DNA of 41,580 nt, from positions 1-41,580 of the IMG/VR virus record IMGVR_UViG_3300035438_001307, one strand, 5' to 3'. This document shows, in pieces, positions 21,902 through 27,585 of the stretch. The notes below the pieces were generated by a model. The model was not told the origin of the DNA, searched no databases, and worked only from the letters and a program-made list of their open reading frames with translations. The stretch comes from a virus. A program made the position numbers and the translations under genes. The first letter of the stretch is position 1. Each line of letters starts with the position of its first letter.

Positions 21902-21929
21902 ATAATGATACCCATTGGGAATGTGTCAA
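21902..21929 (-). promoter_or_regulatory. Promoter and operator region of the lytic operon
   Basis: On the minus strand TTGACA (21924-21929) and CATTAT (21902-21907) are separated by 16 bp, a sigma-70-type promoter. Overlapping it is TACCCATTG (21909-21917); a mirror-image CATTGGGTA is at 21944-21952. These inverted repeats are the probable repressor operators. A TATAAT also runs on the plus strand at 21901-21906 but has no good -35. Confidence 0.6.
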
Positions 21930-21943
21930 AGGAAAAAGATGGA

Positions 21944-21952
21944 CATTGGGTA
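21944..21952. promoter_or_regulatory. Second operator half-site, CATTGGGTA
   Basis: Inverted relative to TACCCATTG at 21909-21917 and close to the repressor start (21976), so both divergent genes could be controlled by one repressor. Confidence 0.5.
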
Positions 21953-21975
21953 AAATCGAGCGTTTTTATAGCTCC

Positions 21976-22470
21976 ATGACACCTGAACAACTCCGAACCC
22001 TGCGTGAATCAAGGGGTCTAACACGCGACGAATTGGCAAACGAACTTGGTAGCTGCACAGCACAAGCCATCGTGAAATGGGAGCGTGGCGAAAGGCCAGT
22101 CCCAGCATGGGTCGAGGAAAAAATGCTCAGTAACGTTCGCCTGGAGTTTCCACTTCACGAGCTGCACGAACTGCTAGATCTAGCCCGCGCTGAAGACCTC
22201 TCTTTTGAGGACCTTTTAGCCGAAGCCGTTCGGTATCTAGTTAAGACTCGGCGCTCCCGCCCAAAGCCGATGCCCCAGAAAGCGGGGCAGGACTCAACCT
22301 CACCTGCGAACCAACCTGCCGATTCGCCATCCAATATCACGCACATACACGCGCAGAATCCGCAGCAGCATCACCACATCGCCGCCGACGAACCAAGCGA
22401 CACCAGCGACATACCGACCCCAACCAAAGTCAGCTATGGCTCTGGCAAGAGCCGGAAAAACCGAGCGTAA
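21976..22470 (+). CDS. XRE-type repressor (CI-like)
   Basis: A 164-residue protein, the main gene on the plus strand. Residues 1-40 form an HTH of the XRE family (EQLRTLRESRGLTRDELANE, then L-G-S-C-T-A-Q-A-I-V-K-W-E-R-G). Residues 55-90 are helical and the last 70 residues are low-complexity, His/Gln/Pro/Ser-rich. There is no LexA-type peptidase, so RecA-driven self-cleavage is unlikely; release from repression may instead use the BRO antirepressor. I start at the ATG at 21976; the longer frame from 21865 crosses the operator. A clean terminator follows. Confidence 0.85.
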   Translation: MTPEQLRTLRESRGLTRDELANELGSCTAQAIVKWERGERPVPAWVEEKMLSNVRLEFPLHELHELLDLARAEDLSFEDLLAEAVRYLVKTRRSRPKPMPQKAGQDSTSPANQPADSPSNITHIHAQNPQQHHHIAADEPSDTSDIPTPTKVSYGSGKSRKNRA

Positions 22471-22502
22471 CACCACCCGCCACCATCTCCAACCTCATCC
22501 AA

Positions 22503-22528
22503 GGCCCGTGGTAATCACGGGCCTTTTT
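22503..22528 (+). terminator. Rho-independent terminator of the repressor gene
   Basis: GGCCCGTG (22503-22510), loop GTAAT, CACGGGCC (22516-22523), then five T residues. It ends the repressor transcript just before the stop of the converging minus-strand gene. Confidence 0.9.
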
Positions 22529-23346
22529 CATGGGGCAAGATCACCCTCGCGGTCACTGTAGATGCTCTGGAGTTCGCTGCCTTTATAGGTCATCCGCCAG
22601 ACATGCGGGCCATTCGTTCGCTGAAACTCCACCCACACTTGCTTCTGAAGAGCATCACCTGAGCTCCGCACCCGATAAATAAAACGAGGAGAGGCGCGCC
22701 GCTTAACATCACTGATCGCCATCTTCTCAAAGGGATCATTCGTTGTAGGTTCGGTGAATACCTTCGCAGCAGGCTTGGAAGCATTCGCTTGTTTAAGGTC
22801 GGCAATTTTCTTTTCACTCCAGCCGGAAAAGACACCCAACCCGAAAGCCTGAAAAGCCACCATCACCAATGGCACCAAAATCCAGATGCCAATCAGATCC
22901 ATGATACCACGTCCCACGCGGCCTTTCACCATGGTCAAAACACACAGGATCGTGCCCACGGACAGCAGCAGCCCATAAGCCACAATACCACCCACGAATC
23001 CCAGGCCGGGCACCAATGCGATAAGACAGGTCAGCCCTGCCATCCAGTTGACCGCTGAACTGAACCGCTTCGCCAGGTATTCATCACGGCGGCGCAGGCT
23101 CTCCTCAAAACTTGGCTGGCGTGGAACAGCCGCCACAGGCTTAGTCATCATCGGCGGACACTCGATCTCGATCGATTGCAGCTCATCATCCAGCCTCAGC
23201 CATTCCTCCTCGCCATTCCGGCAAAGCAGCGATTCACCCGTGATCTCGCCCGAGGCCTTCCATCTCCGCAGTTGCCCAACTGTCACAGGCCCCTCCGTCG
23301 CAGCACCTGTTGTTCGGCTGAGCCAGTAAGTCGTCAGGGGTTTCAT
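22528..23346 (-). CDS. GYF_2-domain membrane protein
   Basis: A 272-residue protein. Residues 5-60 match a GYF_2-like domain (YWLSRTTGAATEGPVTVGQL, then W-L-R-L-D-D-E). Residues about 90-170 carry three or more hydrophobic segments (WMAGLTCLIALVPGLGFVGG, then GIVAYGLLLSVGTILCVLTM, then ILVPLVMVAFQAFGLGVFSG). The C-terminal 90 residues are soluble. It sits between repressor and integrase, where lysogenic conversion genes often lie, and would be expressed from the prophage. A superinfection or envelope function is plausible. A GTGACA lies 16 nt before the ATG, a variant of the TTGACA box. Confidence 0.65.
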   Translation of the reverse strand: MKPLTTYWLSRTTGAATEGPVTVGQLRRWKASGEITGESLLCRNGEEEWLRLDDELQSIEIECPPMMTKPVAAVPRQPSFEESLRRRDEYLAKRFSSAVNWMAGLTCLIALVPGLGFVGGIVAYGLLLSVGTILCVLTMVKGRVGRGIMDLIGIWILVPLVMVAFQAFGLGVFSGWSEKKIADLKQANASKPAAKVFTEPTTNDPFEKMAISDVKRRASPRFIYRVRSSGDALQKQVWVEFQRTNGPHVWRMTYKGSELQSIYSDREGDLAP

Positions 23347-23388
23347 GCCGGCATCCTGCCCATGTCACTCACGCATGGCAAGCCACAT

Positions 23389-24627
23389 TCACAGCCCGAG
23401 CGCAAACCACGCGGCACCATCCTCAGCACGCAGAGGCCTGCGGTATTTCCGCCGCACCTCGCTCTCTGAGTTGCCCGCCCACTCCGCCACCTGCCCGTGG
23501 CCATGCCCTTCCGCCAGTCGATAGCTGATGTAGCTGTGCCGCATCACATCCGGCGTCCACTCCTCAATGATCCCATGCCTGCGAGCCAGCGCTGATAGAT
23601 GCATCGCATCATCCGTCCCGCAACACACCGCCTCGTGGCGACCGCGCGTCTTGGTCTTCTGGCGCGGATCATGCATCACCCCGCCTAACAATGAACGCAC
23701 ATTGTCAGGGATCGGCACAAACCGATGCTGCATCACCTTTGCCGCCACCTCTGGTGAAACATCCACATAACCACGCAGCCAATCCCACGCAGCCGGCCGC
23801 AGCCGCTGGATCTCCGTGGGCCGCAGGCCCAGCCAGCATCCGATCACCAGGTAATTCAGCAGAGCCGGGGCCTCACTCCGCACCGCTGCCAGCAACTGCT
23901 CCGCCTGGTGCACCGTGAAAATCTGCGGGATACGATCCGCCTCCCGTTTCCGCTCCAAAAGCTCACCCGGATGCTTCTCACCCCGCGGCCACAGATTCCA
24001 TGAGCGACACCGATTCAGAAACGTGCGCCACACATTGAGCCGGTTATTGTGCGTCCGCGCCTCCACCGCGTCACCATCACCCTTGGCGCGCGATACCCAG
24101 GCGGCCAGCATGTCATTGGTCAGGTCACTGACCGCCAGCGTCCCGTAGGTCTTGCAGAACAGGTCCAGCTCCTTCCGCAGCGTCGACGTCGTCTCCTTGT
24201 CCCGCGTCTCATAGCTATCGAGAAACCGCACCCGCGCCGTCTGCATCGTCACGCGCTCCACCCGCGCCATGCCCGAGGCCTCGTAATGTCGCAGCGCCCG
24301 GCTCAGCACCTCCACCCCGCCCAGCCTGGCCTGCGCATCCTCCAGCTCCTCGAGCAGCACAAACGGCGACCGCTCACCCGCCACCCGACGCATTCGCTGC
24401 ACTAGCTGCGCATCCTCCACCGTCATCAGCCGGCCACCCTGACCACCCGCCAGCTCGCGCACCTTCCGCGCCGCGAAATCCAGCGCATCCTTCTTCGCCA
24501 CCTTCGTCGTCGACCGACCCCGTCCCGCCTCCCTCCAGCGCACCACCCACAGCCCATTCCCACGCATCTTCACCAGCGCCCGCGCGCCACCATACTTCAC
24601 CTCAATGCTCCCATTTTCCGCCTCCAT
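23389..24627 (-). CDS. int: Tyrosine recombinase integrase
   Basis: A 412-residue phage integrase. The N-terminal 130 residues include a DNA-arm-binding-like domain and the SAM-like core-binding domain (KTYGTLAVSDLTNDMLAAWV region, 159-178). Catalytic residues in the C-terminal half: Arg269 in G-L-R-P-T-E, Arg363-His364 in V-M-R-H-S, and Tyr395 in R-R-K-Y-R; the usual first His of HxxR is Asp360, as in many verrucomicrobial enzymes. It recombines attP with a tRNA-linked attB. The gene starts right beside attP (24628 onward), the usual phage arrangement. Confidence 0.95.
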   Translation of the reverse strand: MEAENGSIEVKYGGARALVKMRGNGLWVVRWREAGRGRSTTKVAKKDALDFAARKVRELAGGQGGRLMTVEDAQLVQRMRRVAGERSPFVLLEELEDAQARLGGVEVLSRALRHYEASGMARVERVTMQTARVRFLDSYETRDKETTSTLRKELDLFCKTYGTLAVSDLTNDMLAAWVSRAKGDGDAVEARTHNNRLNVWRTFLNRCRSWNLWPRGEKHPGELLERKREADRIPQIFTVHQAEQLLAAVRSEAPALLNYLVIGCWLGLRPTEIQRLRPAAWDWLRGYVDVSPEVAAKVMQHRFVPIPDNVRSLLGGVMHDPRQKTKTRGRHEAVCCGTDDAMHLSALARRHGIIEEWTPDVMRHSYISYRLAEGHGHGQVAEWAGNSESEVRRKYRRPLRAEDGAAWFALGL

Positions 24628-24850
24628 TTTTACACCCTTTTACACCCTCCAAAGGGCTAAAAAAAGCATAAAATGGCATCATTCGGCAATAATTAAACCG
24701 CAGCCAAAAACGCCACAAAGCCCCATTCTACGGGGCAAAGCACCCTCTTTCAGAGAGTGCCCAGGGAGGGATTCGAAACGTCCGATGGATGTTGGTAGAA
24801 CGGGCGACGGAGGGTGCTGGGAATATTTACACCCTGATTACACGCTCAGG
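24628..24850. other. attP region
   Basis: Adjacent to the integrase start. The core 24758-24777, read on the minus strand as TTCGAATCCCTCCCTGGGCA, is the T-loop, T-stem and acceptor 3' strand of a tRNA gene, the usual phage attachment core. Two exact tandem copies of TTTTACACCC (24628-24647) and a third TTTACACCC (24826-24834) flank it and look like integrase arm sites. Hairpins (24727-24736 area and 24739-24760) lie beside the core. The tRNA would have a GCCCAGG acceptor 5' strand. Confidence 0.7.
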
Positions 24851-24883
24851 CTGCGCAGGATGACGCGGCGGCGTTCTGGGCGC

Positions 24884-25420
24884 TTAAGCCGTGAAATCCC
24901 ATTCCCACGAGCACGGGACGGTGAATGGAGGATTGAGGCCGAGCAGCTTGGCACAGGCTGGGTTTAGATCGATGCGACCAGGGGCGGAGATGCGATCCTC
25001 CACGGTGGCGCGGATGATGCGGCCATTGGCTGAGACGCGGACTGCTTTGTGCGCAGCCCCTGCCACGGTGCCCCACTTGGCGACCATGGCATTGCGATGC
25101 ACGGCGATCATGGGCGTGTGCTCCTGCGCGGTGATCTTGCCGAATTGACCGATGCCATTGTCACCGACGGCGAAGCAGGCGAGGTCGCTCTTCCCTTGAG
25201 CTTTGCAGCGCTCAAAGGCGCGGATGTCGGCGGGATCCGCGAACGATGATGCGATGCATCGAAACTTGAGCGGTGCCGTGGCTGTGGAATCTGGCTGCGG
25301 CTGCTCCGCGTGTGGCGGCAGTGCCTTATCGAGCGCGGCGAGGGTGATGGCTCCGGGCTCGGCATCGGGCAGGACACCGAGGCGGGTCTGGACGAGGCGG
25401 GTGAAGGCGGCGGTGGTCAT
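24884..25420 (-). CDS. Endolysin-like DPBB lytic transglycosylase
   Basis: A 178-residue protein. Residues 3-35 (FTRLVQTRLGVLPDAEPGAI) look like a short peptidoglycan-binding domain. Residues 52-170 resemble a double-psi beta-barrel as in RlpA/MltA: K-W-G-T-V-A-G-A-A-H-K-A-V-R-V-S-A-N-G, V-E-D-R-I (Asp142) and R-I-D-L (Asp151), which supply the paired acids of this fold. Cys55, 72, 82 and 154 could form disulfides. It would cleave cell-wall glycan strands at lysis. There is no signal peptide, so export needs a holin. The start ATG at 25420 overlaps the 35-codon gene upstream as ATGA; a TTG three codons earlier is possible. Confidence 0.7.
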   Translation of the reverse strand: MTTAAFTRLVQTRLGVLPDAEPGAITLAALDKALPPHAEQPQPDSTATAPLKFRCIASSFADPADIRAFERCKAQGKSDLACFAVGDNGIGQFGKITAQEHTPMIAVHRNAMVAKWGTVAGAAHKAVRVSANGRIIRATVEDRISAPGRIDLNPACAKLLGLNPPFTVPCSWEWDFTA

Positions 25421-25524
25421 CGGGAGCAAGGGATGGAGAGGATGGCGAAGATGCAGATGGCGAGCACGAGTGAGCCGATGCCCATGGCATGGGTGAGGTG
25501 GTGCATGGCTGCGATAAGGATCAT
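25417..25524 (-). CDS. 35-residue membrane protein
   Basis: A tiny frame, start ATG at 25524 and stop at 25417, with ATGA overlaps to both neighbouring genes. The product has a hydrophobic helix (G-I-G-S-L-V-L-A-I-C-I-F-A-I-L-S-I) and a short hydrophilic start, i.e. a single transmembrane segment. Coupled overlaps on both sides make it a likely real gene. Possible holin partner, antiholin or spanin-like peptide. Confidence 0.55.
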   Translation of the reverse strand: MILIAAMHHLTHAMGIGSLVLAICIFAILSIPCSR

Positions 25525-25706
25525 GGGAAGAGGCTGATTCGACCTTTGGTGATGTATCGGAGTCCGATGTTGAACAGACCGTAGATCACCATCGTCTCGG
25601 TGGGATGGGCCGCCACAACAGCAGCGATCGGTGGATAGAATGCGGCGGCAATCGTGAGGGCCTGCGCGGCGATGGTTTTTGAGGCGAAGAGGGACTTGGT
25701 ATTCAT
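25521..25706 (-). CDS. Holin-like small membrane protein
   Basis: A 61-residue protein with two hydrophobic stretches (T-I-A-A-Q-A-L-T-I-A-A-A-F, then T-M-V-I-Y-G-L-F-N-I-G-L) separated by a short hinge and followed by a basic R-Y-I-T-K-G-R tail. Small membrane proteins of this type occur beside endolysin genes in phages of several phyla. It probably controls the timing of lysis. Confidence 0.6.
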   Translation of the reverse strand: MNTKSLFASKTIAAQALTIAAAFYPPIAAVVAAHPTETMVIYGLFNIGLRYITKGRISLFP

Positions 25707-25735
25707 GGGCGGGTGATGAGTTAGGAGTGATGTAG

Positions 25736-26002
25736 TTAAGGCGAGACACCACGCAGCACTGCCTTGGCGCTGGTGTAGTCAGAGAGAGTGTCGAACTCGG
25801 TGCGTGTAGCTGTATTCGTGGCGCGCGCTGCGCTGTAATCGCCGAGCACCCTCATGAGCAGGGTGGCGGTCTGGCCGGGGGTGACGCCGGTGGCGAGTTG
25901 GTAGCGCGCTGCGGCTGGTCCGGTGCAGCCAATGGTGCCGAGCATGAATCCAAGGATGGCCAGCAGGGCGATGAGGGTCAGCAGGCGGTGGCGAGGGCGC
26001 AT
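25736..26002 (-). CDS. Putative lipoprotein of the lysis cassette (o-spanin-like)
   Basis: An 88-residue protein with a signal peptide (HRLLTLIALLAILGFMLG) and a lipobox-like T-I-G-C. A Thr at -3 is less common than Leu but allowed. The mature part is Ala/Thr-rich and helical. Small outer-membrane lipoproteins of lysis cassettes act as Rz1-type o-spanins; a partner i-spanin is not obvious, though gene 26018-26401 has a membrane anchor and a coiled coil. A TTGACA box lies exactly 13 nt before the ATG. Confidence 0.55.
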   Translation of the reverse strand: MRPRHRLLTLIALLAILGFMLGTIGCTGPAAARYQLATGVTPGQTATLLMRVLGDYSAARATNTATRTEFDTLSDYTSAKAVLRGVSP

Positions 26003-26015
26003 GAATGCCGAGGCA

Positions 26016-26021
26016 TGTCAA
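26016..26021 (-). promoter_or_regulatory. TTGACA box before the lipoprotein gene
   Basis: TTGACA on the minus strand followed by exactly 13 nt and the ATG at 26002. It shares its TGA with the stop codon of the upstream gene. Confidence 0.5.
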
Positions 26022-26401
26022 TGGGGCTTGAGCTTGTCATCGATGGCAGCTTTCACAAAAGACCTGAAGTGCGTGAGCTGCTCTTCTCCGAGTTCTGCGA
26101 TGCGCTCCAGCCGGGCACCGGTCTGGTCGAGGGCTGTGACCATGCGGTCTTCACGCTTGGCGCTGTCGGCTTTGTGCTCCTCCCATGTCGCGATCATCTC
26201 AGCCTTGTGCTCCTTCTGCGCCTGTAAAAATAAGCGGCCGATGTAATATACAGCGAACAGCAGGATGCCCTTGAGCCCGATCTCATCCCAGCCCTTGAGA
26301 TCCATGGCGGCGGAGGCATCCGCGAGCCAGGCGGACATGCCGATGACAGCGGCGATGGTGAGTTTGATCTCGGTGCAGTAGTCGCTGAGGTGGGAGAGCA
26401 T
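26018..26401 (-). CDS. Membrane-anchored coiled-coil protein (holin or i-spanin candidate)
   Basis: A 127-residue protein with two hydrophobic segments (IKLTIAAVIGMSAWLADASA region and GILLFAVYYIGRLFL) and a long charged coiled-coil tail (ATWEEHKADSAKREDRM region). This organisation suits a holin of two helices or an i-spanin. It is in the lysis cassette, after the tail-fibre-associated gene. Which role applies cannot be decided from sequence. Confidence 0.5.
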   Translation of the reverse strand: MLSHLSDYCTEIKLTIAAVIGMSAWLADASAAMDLKGWDEIGLKGILLFAVYYIGRLFLQAQKEHKAEMIATWEEHKADSAKREDRMVTALDQTGARLERIAELGEEQLTHFRSFVKAAIDDKLKPH

Positions 26402-26407
26402 GGGTGA

Positions 26408-26857
26408 TTAACTCAGGATGGCGGTGGAGCGCTCCGTGGTGAGGATGCCAGCAGAGGTGAGGGCAGCGAGCCCGGTGAGGATGCGCTGATCATCGGCACG
26501 CACGGTGGCGGTCCACATCGTGAGTTCCTTGTCGAGCATCCTGATTCCAATGTTCGTGCTGGTGATGATTCCAGCCTTTTCCTCGTCGGTAAACTCGGCC
26601 CAAAACTCAGCCTTGGAGGGCCATGCTTTCACGGCGGGCGGGAGCGCTTCGATCTGCCAGCCGTAATGCACAGTGCAGGCGTCTGCGTCGATGGTCTCAG
26701 TGCCGACAAGCCGCTGCGTGAGCGGGTCAAACTCTGGCGCATCATCACGCGTCACGGTCATGGTCAGGTAGTCGGATGATAAGCCCGAAACGGCATCATC
26801 ATCGCCGCGAGGATAGCGAACGAGTTCCTGCGTGGTCGTGTTGTAAAGCAGTTTCAT
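26408..26857 (-). CDS. Tail-fibre-associated protein
   Basis: A 149-residue protein just after the LamG-like fibre gene and overlapping it by 4 bp (ATGA). It opens with a strand-rich region (LLYNTTTQELVRYPRGDDDA) then Y-L-T-M-T-V-T-R-D, typical of small fibre-accessory proteins. Residues 85-110 carry F-W-A-E-F-T-D-E-E-K and a helical stretch follows. It might be a fibre assembly factor or baseplate component. Confidence 0.5.
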   Translation of the reverse strand: MKLLYNTTTQELVRYPRGDDDAVSGLSSDYLTMTVTRDDAPEFDPLTQRLVGTETIDADACTVHYGWQIEALPPAVKAWPSKAEFWAEFTDEEKAGIITSTNIGIRMLDKELTMWTATVRADDQRILTGLAALTSAGILTTERSTAILS

Positions 26858-27585
26858 GAGTCAGGTAATGCGCCAGTTGGAGCGGTGAAGTCGGCGGTGT
26901 AACGGCCAACACCTTTAGTCACTCGGACCTCATCAACCTTGCTGGTGAGATAGGCTGAGCCGATGGTATCATATCCTATTTTCCACGTGGTTGTGCACGT
27001 GAAACTGGTGCTCGATGTGAGCGTTGAGCCGCTCTGCACGCCATCGACAAAACATTTCAGCGCGCTGCCGCTGCGGCTGATTGCTACGTGGTGCCATGCG
27101 TCGTTCGTGATCGTGCCGAACGTGGTTATGCCTCCCGCTGTGCTATACCAAACGATGGTGTTTGAGTAGTGGTAAAGGCCATAAGTCCCGCTGCCAAAAA
27201 TGGTCTTATAACTGCCGCTGCTGGTCGTGAGATAGACCCAAGCTTCCAGGGTGAAGTCTCCCGCAAACTCAAAGTCAGCGCTGCTTGGCGTGTCGATGTA
27301 ATCGCCAGTGCCATCCAGCAGGAGCGCCGCGCTACCGTATTTGGGCGAAGTGGTGGTCAGTTGCGCGTTGCCATAAAATGTCATGGCCCGCGCCGATGAA
27401 CTGGAGTCGGTGGCGCTGGTCGCCCCGTTGCTGCCATCGAGGTGCAGCAGGAGTTTGACGCTGGAGAAATATGGATCGCCACCACCGCCCGCGACGACGA
27501 AACGAAACGGGTTGATGATGAAGCCCAACGCCGGACAAGCCGCAGCAAGCCAGACGATCGCGACGATGTGAGAAAGCGTTTTCAT
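26854..27585 (-). CDS. Secreted LamG/concanavalin-like lectin, tail region
   Basis: A 243-residue protein. Residues 1-21 (MKTLSHIVAIVWLAAACPAL) look like a signal peptide. Residues 45-235 are a LamG-3/concanavalin fold: K-L-L-L-H-L-D-G-S, G-D-F-T-L-E-A-W-V-Y-L, D-A-W-H-H-V-A-I-S-R and K-V-D-E-V-R-V-T-K-G are its standard strands. Such lectin domains bind sugars. The start at 27585 forms ATGA with the upstream stop. Receptor binding at the host surface or coating of released virions is plausible; the signal peptide is unusual for a virion protein. Confidence 0.75.
   Translation of the reverse strand: MKTLSHIVAIVWLAAACPALGFIINPFRFVVAGGGGDPYFSSVKLLLHLDGSNGATSATDSSSSARAMTFYGNAQLTTTSPKYGSAALLLDGTGDYIDTPSSADFEFAGDFTLEAWVYLTTSSGSYKTIFGSGTYGLYHYSNTIVWYSTAGGITTFGTITNDAWHHVAISRSGSALKCFVDGVQSGSTLTSSTSFTCTTTWKIGYDTIGSAYLTSKVDEVRVTKGVGRYTADFTAPTGALPDS

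Noticed and set aside
24758-24777. A tRNA gene near the integrase
   Set aside because: Only the 3' end sequence of a tRNA is present; no anticodon or D arm. It is an attachment core. No complete tRNA was found.
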